From Methylobacterium mesophilicum SR1.6/6 (GTDB lineage: Bacteria > Pseudomonadota > Alphaproteobacteria > Rhizobiales > Beijerinckiaceae): a stretch of DNA of 64,000 nucleotides. Of this stretch, positions 49,901 to 57,506 are shown one piece after another; the stretch's first letter is position 1; each line of letters begins with the position of its first letter. The notes under the pieces were generated by a model. The model made no database searches, was not told the origin of the DNA, and saw nothing but the letters and a program-made list of their open reading frames with translations. Both the position numbers and the translations under genes were made by a program. Location of the stretch: NCBI RefSeq assembly GCF_000364445.2, contig NZ_CP043538.1, forward strand, positions 2,983,612 to 3,047,611, written 5' to 3'.

Positions 49901-50194
49901 CGCGAAGACGGCGGTGACCTGCGAGAAGCCGTTGCGCGAGAGCGAGCGGGTGTATTCCAGCCCCTTGATGCCGGCGAGCGCGGTCTCGACCGGGTAGGTG
50001 ACCTGCTTCTCGATGTCGACCGGCGACAGGGACGGCGCCGTCGTGTTGATCTGCACCTGGTTGTTGGTGATGTCCGGGACGGCGTCGATGGGGAGCCTGG
50101 TCACCGCGTAGCCGCCGAAGGCGGCCGCGAGCAGCGACAGGAGCAGCACCAGCCAGCGCTGGTGGACGGAGAAATCGAGGATCTTCGAGATCAT
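46946..50194 (-). CDS. czcA: CzcA-like Zn/Co/Cd RND efflux pump
   Basis: A 1082-aa RND transporter with twelve helices. The TM4 motif LDFGLIVDGAVIITENALRH is the HME1 (Co/Zn/Cd) signature, clearly different from the CusA in this window. The N-terminus (FSVHQRWLVLLLSLLAAAFG) and PIDAVPDITNNQVQINTTAP are typical. ATG 50194 is chosen for GAGGAGG seven bases upstream. With CzcB it exports divalent cations; no dedicated CzcC outer-membrane gene is in this operon, so CusC (24838) or another TolC may be shared. Confidence 0.95.
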   Translation of the reverse strand: MISKILDFSVHQRWLVLLLSLLAAAFGGYAVTRLPIDAVPDITNNQVQINTTAPSLSPVDIEKQVTYPVETALAGIKGLEYTRSLSRNGFSQVTAVFAEKLDIYFARQQVAERLSQVKRELPPGAEPAMGPISTGLGEIYMWSIHYAKPGERKVSAGGKPGWQPDGSYLTPEGQRLRTELEQTAYLRTVQDWIIRPQIRTVPGVAGVDGIGGFEKQYHVQPDPNKLASLDLSFSDVARALDSNNANQGARYLEDNGEGYVVRAAGRLEDMDDIGNVVVATRGGVPVRIKDIAEVRIGRDLRTGSGSEDGQEVVVGTALMLIGENSRTVAAAVDARMDQIRKSLPPGIEVQTVLDRTRLVEATVKTVAKNLSEGAALVIVILFMLLGNIRAAVITALVIPVAMLMTMSGMVEARISANLMSLGALDFGLIVDGAVIITENALRHLAERQHALGRGLDIEERLETVRASAEEMIKPSLYGQAIIILVYVPLLTFTGVEGKMFEPMALTVIIALVSAFVLSLTFVPALIAIVISGKVTETDNLIIRALKAVYRPVLAAAVRGPFAFIGAALLLLVGASLLFTRLGTEFIPQLDEKSIALNATRIPSTSLTQSQTMQLNVEKVVSKFPQVAYVFSKTGTAEVASDPMPPNSSDTFVMLRPQEEWPDPSLSKADLQEQIEKAVGALAGNVYEFSQPIQLRFNELLAGTRGDLAVKVFGEEFEPMLKAANAVATVLKGVEGAEDVKVEQAAGLPFLEIKINKPEAARYGLSTGAIQEVIGAAIGGRDAGVVFEGDRRFPIVVRLTDKVREDREALENIPVPLPPGPNGRASSVLLKQVASFQVTEGPNQISRENGKRRVVVTANVRGRDIGSLVAEAQAKVGSQVQLPPGYYVTWGGQFENLASAKQRLLVVVPVCFFLIFLLLYSALGSPRDALLVFSAVPLALTGGIVALWLRGMPVSVPAAVGFIALSGVAVLNGLVMLTFIKQLVAEGRPKREAILEGAMTRLRPVAMTALVASLGFVPMAIATETGAEIQRPLATVVIGGLISATLLTLVVLPALYARFGKAEPAKVNGRQPEAASPHLKAAE

Positions 50195-50205
50195 GTCCGG
50201 CCTCC

Positions 50206-51549
50206 TCAATGGTCGTGGTCGGCTTCGCTCTTTCCGAGCTCGGCCTTGAGGAGGAAGGTGTTGGCGACCGCGATGTCTTCGCCGGGCTTGAGGCCTGAGA
50301 CGACCTCGTAGGCGTCGTCGTCCGAGCGCCCGAGCTCGACCTCGCGCTTCTCGAAGCCCTCGTCGGTGCGAACGAAGACGACGCGCTTGCCCTCGACGGT
50401 CTGAAGCGACGCCTTGGCGACCCGCACGGGCACTTGATCCGTCGCGGTCTCGACCTCGGCGGTGACGTAGGTTCCCGGACGCCAGGCCATGTCCTTGTTC
50501 GGCAGCGAGACCACCACCCGGGCGGACCGGGTGTCGGCGTTCAGGAGCGGGCTGACGAACACCACCTTGCCCTGCTCGCTTCGGCCGCCCCGGTTCACGT
50601 TGACCCGGGCCCCTTCCCGGACCTCGTCGAGGTCCGAGGTCGGCACCGCGAGCTCGATCCAGACGGTCGAGAGGTCGGCGACGGTGTAGACGTCGGCCGG
50701 GTCGCCTTCCTTGCCGACGGCGGTGCCCACGTCGACCTTGCGCTCGACGATGCGGCCGGAGATCGGGGCCCGCAGCGCGTACTGGCGCAGCGTCGAGACG
50801 TTCGGCGTGGCCTCGTCGCGCTTCTGGGCCACGGCGACCTCGGAGGCGTTCAGGCCCAGCGCCGAGAGCTTCTGCCGGGCGAGGTCGACGCGGAGCTGGT
50901 TCTCCTGGAACGTTGCCTTGGCGTTGTCGAAGGCCGCCTGGGACGCGGCGGCGGAGGCCAGCAGCCTCTGCTGGCGCTCGAAGTTGACCTTCTGGAGGTC
51001 CGACTGGACCATCGCGGTGAGGTAATCGCTCTTGGCGTCGGCGACCTCGCGGCTGTCGAGGACGGCGACGACCTCGCCCTTCTTGACGTCGTCGCCCAGG
51101 CGCTTGCGCATCTCGGAGACGGTGCCGACGACGCGGACCGGGACGCGGGCGATCCGGTCGGTGTCCGGGGTGATGGTGCCGGGCACGAGGATGTGCCTCG
51201 ACAGCACGCCGCCCTCCGCCTTCGCCACCTTGATGTCCTGGCCCTCGACCTGGTCGGCGGTCATCTTGACGTGACCTTCCTCGCCCTCGGCCTCCGAATG
51301 CTCGTGCTCGCCGTGGGCATGGCCTCCGTCGGCCTTGGTCGCGGCCGCCTTGCCGTGGTCGTGCCCGTCTCCTTCCTCATGGCGAGACTCGCCCGGCGAT
51401 GCGGGGCCGGGTCCGGCGGCGAGGGTTGAGGCGGTCGGCGGAAGCCCGGCGGAGGCGAGGAGCCCGCGGACGAAGCCGGACACGGCCGGAACGGCGGCGC
51501 CAACGAGGACGCCGGCGGCCACCAGGGCCGCGGTGATGAGAATGCGCAT
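50206..51549 (-). CDS. czcB: CzcB-like RND periplasmic adaptor with His-rich insert
   Basis: A 447-aa adaptor with a signal-anchor (LITAALVAAGVLVGAAVPAV). A His/Asp/Glu-rich segment (HEEGDGHDHGKAAATK, GGHAHGEHEHSEAEG) at residues about 55-95 is typical of CzcB and probably gathers Zn/Co/Cd in the periplasm. Next come the lipoyl part (RLGDDVKKGEVVAVLDSREV), a coiled hairpin (DLQKVNFERQQRLLASAAAS) and the barrel domain. It ends SEADHDH. czcA follows after 11 bases with its ribosome site in the gap. Confidence 0.93.
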   Translation of the reverse strand: MRILITAALVAAGVLVGAAVPAVSGFVRGLLASAGLPPTASTLAAGPGPASPGESRHEEGDGHDHGKAAATKADGGHAHGEHEHSEAEGEEGHVKMTADQVEGQDIKVAKAEGGVLSRHILVPGTITPDTDRIARVPVRVVGTVSEMRKRLGDDVKKGEVVAVLDSREVADAKSDYLTAMVQSDLQKVNFERQQRLLASAAASQAAFDNAKATFQENQLRVDLARQKLSALGLNASEVAVAQKRDEATPNVSTLRQYALRAPISGRIVERKVDVGTAVGKEGDPADVYTVADLSTVWIELAVPTSDLDEVREGARVNVNRGGRSEQGKVVFVSPLLNADTRSARVVVSLPNKDMAWRPGTYVTAEVETATDQVPVRVAKASLQTVEGKRVVFVRTDEGFEKREVELGRSDDDAYEVVSGLKPGEDIAVANTFLLKAELGKSEADHDH

Positions 51550-51673
51550 GGTGCCTGCTCGTCGGGACGCCGGTGCCGTGACGGCCTTCGGGTCGGTCCC
51601 GTTGCGGTGACGTGAGGATGCGGTCCCGGGGCCTTGGCCCAGGGTTCAGGACGCACGCCTTCGCGGCGTCACC

Positions 51674-52054
51674 TCAGGCGCGCGGCGGACGCGGCAGGCG
51701 GTCGGGAAAGATTGAGGAATGGGCCGTGGCGGCTTGCCCGTAGCACGGTCGCGAAAGCGACACGGGAGGGACGGCCCCGAAAGCGTCCAGCGGCATGGCG
51801 ACGTGGCAGCCGCAATGGACGTGGCAGCTTATGCCGGGATCCGCCTTCTGAGCGGAGGCCGGCATCAGGTCCGGTGCCTTGACCAGTTCCGTGCGGTCAT
51901 GGCCGGGATGGCCCTGATGATAGGCGAGATCCTCGGCGAGGCCTGCCGTCGGGACGGAGACCGCCAGCGTCAGGACGAGCGCGAGCGCGCGGGCGGCGGT
52001 CGCCCACCACCCCGTCCACGCCCCGAAGGCCCTCTGGCTTCCCGCCGAACTCAT
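51674..52054 (-). CDS. Secreted His/Cys-rich protein with PPR tail, upstream of czcBA
   Basis: A 126-aa protein with signal region (ALALVLTLAVSVPTAGLAED). The mature chain has YHQGHPGHDR, a compact Cys/His cluster (SCHVHCGCHVAMP) and a Pro-rich end DRLPRPPRA. It is the first gene of the minus-strand czcBA operon, 124 bases before czcB. It shares signal, Cys cluster and PPR end with proteins at 26887, 30501 and 36940. Periplasmic metal buffering is likely; not demonstrated. Confidence 0.65.
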   Translation of the reverse strand: MSSAGSQRAFGAWTGWWATAARALALVLTLAVSVPTAGLAEDLAYHQGHPGHDRTELVKAPDLMPASAQKADPGISCHVHCGCHVAMPLDAFGAVPPVSLSRPCYGQAATAHSSIFPDRLPRPPRA

Positions 52055-52218
52055 CCCGTCCCTTATGCGCGACTCAAGGGCCGTATCACAAGTCGCGGAG
52101 GAGAGACGCCGGTCGATCCGGTCACATTCCCGGCCGACGACGTGCTGAACGTCACCTTCAGCCGCGGTTCAAGGGCGTCGCGACAGCCTTGCTCTACAGT
52201 CACAGGGAAGGACCGGAC

Positions 52219-52458
52219 ATGAGAGCACGCCTTTTCATCCTGGCAATGGCCGCAGCCATCCTCGCTCCGGCCGCCGCCTCGGCCCAATACTACGAGGGCG
52301 GCTACGGCGACCGGCGACCGCACGAACATGTCGACGTCTACCGCCACGGCGACCATGACGACGTCGTCGTCCGGCATCACCATCCGCGTCGCTACGAGGA
52401 CAGGTAGTTCTACGGCGAGCGGCGCCACCATCACCACCATCGCGACTTCGACGATTGA
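52219..52458 (+). pseudogene. Small secreted His/Tyr-rich protein with in-frame TAG
   Basis: MRARLFILAMAAAILAPAAA is a signal peptide, followed by QYYEGGYGDRRPHEHVDVYR and HGDHDDVVVRHHHPRRYEDR. TAG at 52405-52407 stops the frame after 62 aa. Without the stop it would continue FYGERRHHHHHRDFDD to TGA at 52458 in similar His/Arg/Asp-rich style, so the stop looks like a recent single-base change (for example from TGG). The 62-aa form could still be functional. A metal-binding periplasmic role is inferred from composition. Confidence 0.5.
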
Positions 52459-52516
52459 TGCGTCGGCCGGACCGGCCGTCCGCGCCGGCCCTGCGCCACT
52501 CGTCGGGTCCGCCGGT

Positions 52517-53215
52517 TCAGCCGACCGTCTCGTCGAGCAGCAGCAGGAGCAGAAAGCCCGCGAAGAACATCGCCGTGACCCATGGACGGTCTTCCGTCTC
52601 GTGCGCCTCGACCAGCAGCTCTTCCGTGACGAGGTAGAGCAGCGCGATCAGGCCGAAGGCGAGGAAGCCCGCTTGGACGGTCGGTGGAAGCGCGCCGACC
52701 GGTCCTCCGAGAAGCGCCCCGAGCGGCAGGAGCAGGACGAGGCCTGCGGTGGCACCGACCACCTTCCACTTGGAGACGCCGCCCTCGCCGAATTTGTTCG
52801 CGACCGTGAGCCCGAGGAACAGAACCTCGATGGTCAACGCGACGGTCAGGAGGATGCCCGCCTTGGCCCCGGCGGCGAAAGCGATGCCGAGGACGAGGCC
52901 GTCCACCAGGATGTCGATGCCGGTGACCGACATCAGCCCCACCGGACCCTTCATCCGCCGTTCCAGGGTTCGCACGCCGAGCATGGCGGCGACGCCGACC
53001 GCGCCGCCGAGGAGGGTCGCCCAAGGGGAGCCGGCATGCTTGAGGTCGGGCAGGATCTCGCCCGCGGCCGCGGCGAAGACGACGCCGGCTGCGAAGTGCT
53101 GGATCGCGCTGACGAGGACGGGTCCCGGCCGCAGGTTGACCGCGACCGCGGCGCCGACGACCGCAGCCACCACCGGGATCAGGGTGTAGGCCCAGGCGGG
53201 CAGGCCCCCGCCCAC
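52517..53215 (-). CDS. ZIP-family metal transporter-like protein
   Basis: A 232-aa membrane protein with about seven to eight helices. IQHFAAGVVFAAAAGEILPD and SVTGIDILVDGLVLGIAFAA are ZIP-like metal-path segments, though the classical HNxPEG is replaced by ID-LVDG, as in a divergent ZIP subgroup. It ends HETEDRPWVTAMFFAGFLLL. GTG 53215 follows the CDF stop by one base, so the two are translationally linked. Its direction of transport is not predictable; its association with an exporter suggests a role in Zn homeostasis. Confidence 0.78.
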   Translation of the reverse strand: MGGGLPAWAYTLIPVVAAVVGAAVAVNLRPGPVLVSAIQHFAAGVVFAAAAGEILPDLKHAGSPWATLLGGAVGVAAMLGVRTLERRMKGPVGLMSVTGIDILVDGLVLGIAFAAGAKAGILLTVALTIEVLFLGLTVANKFGEGGVSKWKVVGATAGLVLLLPLGALLGGPVGALPPTVQAGFLAFGLIALLYLVTEELLVEAHETEDRPWVTAMFFAGFLLLLLLDETVG

Positions 53216-53216
53216 T

Positions 53217-54179
53217 TCAGACGACCCGGTCCGAGGCGAGGGCGCAGTCGGTGTCCTCGCGCGTCTCGACCTGCAGGGTGACGTGACCGATCCCAAAGCG
53301 TTCCTTCAGCGTTCGGGCCGCCCCCATCAGGAAGTCGTCGCCCGGCTGGCCGCCCGGCACCACCAGATGGGCGGTCAGGGCTGTCTCGGTCGTGCTCATC
53401 GGCCAGACGTGCAGGTCGTGCAGCCGCACCACGCCGGGCAACGCTTCGAGGCAGGCCCGTACCTCCGGTAGCCCTATGCCCGGCGGCACTCCGTCCAGCG
53501 AGAGGCGAACCGAGTCCCGCAGCAGCCCCCAGGTGCTCGCCAGGATCACGACGGCGATGGCGATGCTGATGGCCGGGTCGAGCCACTGCCAGCCGGTATG
53601 GCGGATGATCAGGGCGGCGACGATGACGCCGACCGTGACGCCCGCGTCGGCGGCCATGTGCAGGAAGGCGCCGCGAATGTTGAGGTCGCCCTTGCGACCG
53701 CTCATGAACAGCCACGCCGTGCCCGCGTTCACGGCCACGCCGATGACGGCCACCCAGATGATGGTTCCGCTCGCGACCGGCTCGGGGTCGATCAGGCGCC
53801 GCACCGCTTCCCAGAGGATGGCTCCGACGGCGACGAGCAGGATGACGGCATTGGCGAGCGAGGCGAGTATGGGCGCACGCTTGAAGCCGTAGGTGCGCTC
53901 GGCGGTCGGTGGCTTGTTCGAGAGCCAGGACGCAGCCCAGGCGATCAGCAGGCCGAGCACGTCCGAGAGGTTGTGGCCGGCGTCGGCCAGGAGGGCGAGC
54001 GATCCGGAGAGGATGCCGAAGGTCGCTTCCAGGACCACGTACAGCGTGTTCAGGGCGATGCCGATGGCGAACGCCTTGCCGAAGCTCGTTGGCGCGTGGA
54101 CGTGCCCGGGTCCGTGGGCGTGGCCGCCGTGGGATCCGTGGGCGTCGCCGCCGTGGGAATGGTCGTGGTGTTCCGTCAT
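53217..54179 (-). CDS. Cation diffusion facilitator (Zn/Cd/Co efflux, CzcD-like)
   Basis: A 320-aa CDF exporter. His-rich N-terminus (EHHDHSHGGDAHGSHGG), TM2 metal site LLADAGHNLSDVLGLLIAWA, TM5 site HMAADAGVTVGVIVAALI, and a C-terminal ferredoxin-like domain (LPGVVRLHDLHVWPMSTTET). It exchanges Zn(II)/Cd(II) for protons. ATG 54179 lies downstream of a MerR-type promoter (54242-54212); the longer start at 54242 would translate the promoter itself. It is an intact counterpart of the broken CDF gene at 45436. Confidence 0.92.
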   Translation of the reverse strand: MTEHHDHSHGGDAHGSHGGHAHGPGHVHAPTSFGKAFAIGIALNTLYVVLEATFGILSGSLALLADAGHNLSDVLGLLIAWAASWLSNKPPTAERTYGFKRAPILASLANAVILLVAVGAILWEAVRRLIDPEPVASGTIIWVAVIGVAVNAGTAWLFMSGRKGDLNIRGAFLHMAADAGVTVGVIVAALIIRHTGWQWLDPAISIAIAVVILASTWGLLRDSVRLSLDGVPPGIGLPEVRACLEALPGVVRLHDLHVWPMSTTETALTAHLVVPGGQPGDDFLMGAARTLKERFGIGHVTLQVETREDTDCALASDRVV

Positions 54180-54211
54180 CTCCGCTCCCGGTTCGGCAGG
54201 CCCGTCGGCGA

Positions 54212-54242
54212 TGCCTAGTTCCTCCAGCGACTGGAGAAGCAA
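54212..54242 (-). promoter_or_regulatory. MerR-type promoter of the CDF gene
   Basis: On the minus strand: -35 TTGCTT (54242-54237), 19-bp spacer containing CTCCAG-TCG-CTGGAG (perfect 6-bp dyad), -10 TAGGCA (54217-54212). The sequence nearly matches the cadA promoter at 54711-54741, so the CadR-like regulator between them should activate both. Confidence 0.8.
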
Positions 54243-54282
54243 GGGGCAATCCGGGAGGCGCCGGAAGGTTTCGATGATCCGG

Positions 54283-54705
54283 TCAGTGCCTGTCGTGCAG
54301 ACATTCCCCGTGGTCGGCGAGGACCTCGATGATGCGGCATTGCCGGACGGGGCCGCCCGAGCACTGGTCGAGCATGGCCCGGACCTCCTTCCTCAGGCCC
54401 GTGAGCCGGGTGAGTCGGTCGTCGATGTCGGCGAGGTGCCTGCGCGCGATGGCGTCGGCCTCGGCGCACGGTTGCTCGGGATGGGAGGCGAGGTCAAGCA
54501 AGGCCCGGATGTCATCGACCTCGAAGCCCAGCTCCCGGGCGTGCCTGATGAACTTCAAGCGATTGACGTCGGCGTCGCCGTAGGTACGGCGGTTGCCCTC
54601 GGTGCGCACAGGCGTCGGGAGCAGGCCGCGCTCCTCGTAGAACCGGATCGTTGGTACCTTCACGGCTGTCCGCCGCGACACCTCGCCGATGCTGAGCGCC
54701 TTCAT
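54283..54705 (-). CDS. cadR: CadR/PbrR-like MerR regulator (Cd/Zn/Pb)
   Basis: A 140-aa MerR protein. KALSIGEVSRRTAVKVPTIR then FYEERGLLPTPVRTEGNRRT is the DNA-binding domain. Metal ligands: Cys in PEQPCAEADA, the pair in DQCSGGPVRQC, and an extra C-terminal GECLHDRH with Cys and His. The first Cys indicates divalent soft metals (Zn/Cd/Pb/Hg), not Cu(I). It is divergent from cadA; the promoter between them has the 19-bp spacer. A second copy of its box lies before the CDF gene. Confidence 0.9.
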   Translation of the reverse strand: MKALSIGEVSRRTAVKVPTIRFYEERGLLPTPVRTEGNRRTYGDADVNRLKFIRHARELGFEVDDIRALLDLASHPEQPCAEADAIARRHLADIDDRLTRLTGLRKEVRAMLDQCSGGPVRQCRIIEVLADHGECLHDRH

Positions 54706-54710
54706 GGTCC

Positions 54711-54741
54711 TTGCTCCTCCAGTCGCTAGAGGATGTAGGGT
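54711..54741 (+). promoter_or_regulatory. MerR-type promoter of cadA
   Basis: -35 TTGCTC (54711-54716), 19-bp spacer with the imperfect dyad CCTCCAG-TCG-CTAGAGG, -10 TAGGGT (54736-54741). This is textbook MerR-activated geometry in the cadR-cadA gap. It implies translation of cadA from 54753 or, better, 54771. Confidence 0.85.
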
Positions 54742-54770
54742 CCGATCCAGAGATGCGGAAGGCACCCGCC

Positions 54771-56906
54771 ATGAGCGACGCGACGACCCTGGAGCGAACC
54801 GAGATCCCCGCCACGCGCTTGCGCGTCTCGGGCATGGACTGCGCCTCGTGCGCCGCCAAGGTCGAGACCGCCGTCCGCCGCCTCCCGGGCATCGAACGCG
54901 TCGAGGTCTCGGTCGCGACCGAGACGCTCACGGTCATGCACGGTCCGGCGACGAGCGTTGGGACCATCGTCGCGACGGTGCGCGGGCTCGGGTACGGCGC
55001 CGAGGATCCGGATGCCGCGGCGACGGGTGCGGACGCCCCGGATAAGCCCTGGTGGCAGGCGCCCAAGGCCTTGCTGGCTTTCGCCTGCGGGGCGGCCGTG
55101 GCGTCGGCCTATGTGCTCGGCCTTGCCGTCCCCGTGACGGAGCGCTGGTTCTTCCTTGCCGCGATGCTGGTTGGCCTCGTGCCGGTCGCCCGCCGCGCCC
55201 TGTCGGCGGCCCGGCACGGAACGCCCTTCTCCATCGAGATGCTGATGACGGTCGCCGCGGTCGGCGCGACCCTGATCGGCGCGACCGAGGAGGCGGCGAC
55301 GGTCATGTTCCTGTTCCTCGTCGGCGAGGTACTTGAGGGCGTCGCCGCCGGCCGGGCACGGGCGAGCATCCGCGGGCTCACCGGGCTAGTGCCGGACACC
55401 GCCCTGCTGGAGCGGGACGGCGCGACCGAACGGGTTACGGCGGCTAGCCTGCGCATCGGGGGGACCGTCCTGGTTCGCCCCGGCGACCGGATCCCCGCGG
55501 ACGGGACCGTCATCGATGGCGAGAGCACCGTCGACGAGGCCACCGTCACCGGCGAGAGCGTGCCTAGACCCAAGGCAGTGGGCGACGCGGTCTTCGCCGG
55601 AACGGTCAATGGAGACGGCGCGATCCGCGTGCGGGTGACCGCAGCCGCGCGCGACAACACCATCGCCCGGGTCGTCCGCCTGGTCGAGGAGGCGCAGGAG
55701 GCGAAGGCCCCGACCGAGCGGCTGATCGACCGGTTCGCCAAAGCCTACACCCCGGCCGTGGTCGCGGTGGCCGCGCTCGTCGCCCTGGCTCCGCCGCTCG
55801 TCGCCGGGGCCGCGTGGTCCGAGTGGGTCTACAAGGGGCTGGCCATCCTGCTGATCGGCTGTCCCTGCGCCCTGGTCATCTCGACGCCGGCGGCCATCGC
55901 CGCCGCGCTGTCGGCGGGTGCCCGCAGGGGCCTGCTCGTCAAGGGCGGCGCCGTGCTGGAGCGGCTGGCGGCAGTGACGAAGGTCGCCTTTGACAAGACC
56001 GGCACCCTTACCGAGGGCAAGCCCGTCGTGACCGACGTCGTGGCGTTCGGCCGGACCGGGCGGGACGTGCTCTCGCTGGCCGGCGCGCTTGAGGGCGGCT
56101 CCTCGCACCCGCTCGCGAAGGCCGTGCTGGCCAAGGCTGCCGAGGTCGGGGCGCCGGTCCCGCCGGCTTCCGGGACGCGGGCACTCGGCGGCAAGGGCGT
56201 CGAGGGCAAGGTGGGGCGGCTCGATCTATTCCTGGGTTCGCCGCGGGAGGCCGCCGCTCGGTGCACCTTCACACCTGAGCAAGAGGCGCGTGTCTCCGCC
56301 CTGCAAGGCGAGGGCAAGACGCTGTCCGTGCTCCTCTCGAACGGGGCGGTGGCCGGCCTGCTCGCCATGCGCGACGAGCCTCGGGCCGATGCGAAGGAGG
56401 GCGTCGACCGCCTCGCATCGGCGGGCATCGGTGCCGTCATGCTGACCGGCGACAACGCGCGCACGGCCCGGGCCGTGGCCGGCGCCCTCGGCATCGAGGC
56501 GCGTGCCGAGCTCCTTCCAGAGGACAAGCAGCGGATCGTGCGCGAACTCCGTGCCGGCGGCTTAGTCGTGGCGAAGGTCGGCGACGGCATCAACGATGCG
56601 CCGGCGCTCGCGGCCGCCGACGTCGGCATCGCGATGGGCGGGGCCGCCGACGCGGCGCTGGAAGCGGCCGATGCCGCGGTCCTGCACGGGCGCGTCGCGG
56701 ACGTGGCCCGCATGGTCGAGCTCGCTCGCCGGACGCTGGCCAACATCCGCGCCAACATCGCCATCGCGCTCGGCCTGAAGGCCGTGTTCCTGGTCACGAC
56801 GGTCCTGGGGGTCACCGGCTTGTGGCCGGCCATCCTCGCCGATACGGGCGCCACCGTGCTCGTGACCGCGAACGCGTTGCGGCTCCTGAACCCGAGCCTC
56901 GACTAG
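54771..56906 (+). CDS. cadA: CadA/ZntA-type P1B ATPase (Zn/Cd/Pb export)
   Basis: A 711-aa P-type ATPase. An N-terminal HMA domain has SGMDCASCAAKVETAVRRLP (Cys24, Cys27). TM6 holds CPC (about 364-366, LIGCPCALVISTPAAIAAAL), the phosphorylation site is DKTGTLTEGKPV (Asp408), and MLTGDN and GDGINDAPAL follow. The last helix has LADTGATVLVTANALRLL, typical of the P1B-2 (Zn/Cd/Pb) class. ATG 54771 has GGAAGG eight bases upstream; 54753 is an alternative. It exports divalent metals from the cytoplasm under CadR control. Confidence 0.95.
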   Translation: MSDATTLERTEIPATRLRVSGMDCASCAAKVETAVRRLPGIERVEVSVATETLTVMHGPATSVGTIVATVRGLGYGAEDPDAAATGADAPDKPWWQAPKALLAFACGAAVASAYVLGLAVPVTERWFFLAAMLVGLVPVARRALSAARHGTPFSIEMLMTVAAVGATLIGATEEAATVMFLFLVGEVLEGVAAGRARASIRGLTGLVPDTALLERDGATERVTAASLRIGGTVLVRPGDRIPADGTVIDGESTVDEATVTGESVPRPKAVGDAVFAGTVNGDGAIRVRVTAAARDNTIARVVRLVEEAQEAKAPTERLIDRFAKAYTPAVVAVAALVALAPPLVAGAAWSEWVYKGLAILLIGCPCALVISTPAAIAAALSAGARRGLLVKGGAVLERLAAVTKVAFDKTGTLTEGKPVVTDVVAFGRTGRDVLSLAGALEGGSSHPLAKAVLAKAAEVGAPVPPASGTRALGGKGVEGKVGRLDLFLGSPREAAARCTFTPEQEARVSALQGEGKTLSVLLSNGAVAGLLAMRDEPRADAKEGVDRLASAGIGAVMLTGDNARTARAVAGALGIEARAELLPEDKQRIVRELRAGGLVVAKVGDGINDAPALAAADVGIAMGGAADAALEAADAAVLHGRVADVARMVELARRTLANIRANIAIALGLKAVFLVTTVLGVTGLWPAILADTGATVLVTANALRLLNPSLD

Positions 56907-57320
56907 CGGTGGGCCGCGGGCGCGGTTCGGGAAGACGCGGACCTGTCACAACCCCCGTTCGACGGAATCCCTTCGTCGGGCCGGTCGAGGCGTTCCACGC
57001 TGGCGAGGACCGATGGAAAGCCATCGACCGCCTGCAACGGGTCGGACCGCGTCGTCCCAACCCGACCTGCTCGGCGATGCGTCAGGCCGCAACCGGTCGG
57101 ACGGGTGCTGGACGCTCGGCAGGCGAACAATCACGGCGTGTCGGCGCCGGTGCGGTTCCGGCTCCGTTCGCGACCCGCTGGGCAGCGAGGGCTGGTGAGC
57201 TCGCTGGGATCCCGGTTCGCCGCGCAGGCCGCCATGTTCGCAGGACTTACGACCATCTGCCCGGCGGACGAGTGGTCCGTCGGTTTCGGCATAAGGTGGC
57301 GCATGCAGGCCGCGCGGCGC
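56907..57320. other. Gap downstream of cadA, no supported gene
   Basis: About 410 bp between the stop of cadA and the end of the minus-strand zinc-ribbon gene. Overlapping Arg-rich frames exist on all strands but none has a ribosome site or family motif. No convincing terminator hairpin or mobile-element end was seen. Confidence 0.4.
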
Positions 57321-57506
57321 CTACCGCCGGAGTAGGAGGAGGTAGACGAGGATCGCGCACATAACCGCGAACATGGCGATCCGGTAGCCTGTCTCGTCCC
57401 GGGAGGTCGGCGGCGGTTCGGGCCCGATGGCGGCGCGGCACGTCGGGCACCGCGATGCGTCGGCGCTAATGGGCCGTCCGCAGCGATGGCAGTTCGATAG
57501 GAGCAT
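57321..57506 (-). CDS. Zinc-ribbon small membrane protein
   Basis: A 61-aa protein: LLSNCHRCGRPISADASRCP then TCRAAIG is a CxxC...CxxC zinc ribbon (N-terminal half). A short linker and one C-terminal membrane helix (YRIAMFAVMCAILVYLLLLR) follow. ATG 57506 has an AGGAG-like site in the rc sequence (ATGCTCC context). A tail-anchored zinc-ribbon protein; function unknown. Not obviously part of the metal operons. Confidence 0.62.
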   Translation of the reverse strand: MLLSNCHRCGRPISADASRCPTCRAAIGPEPPPTSRDETGYRIAMFAVMCAILVYLLLLRR

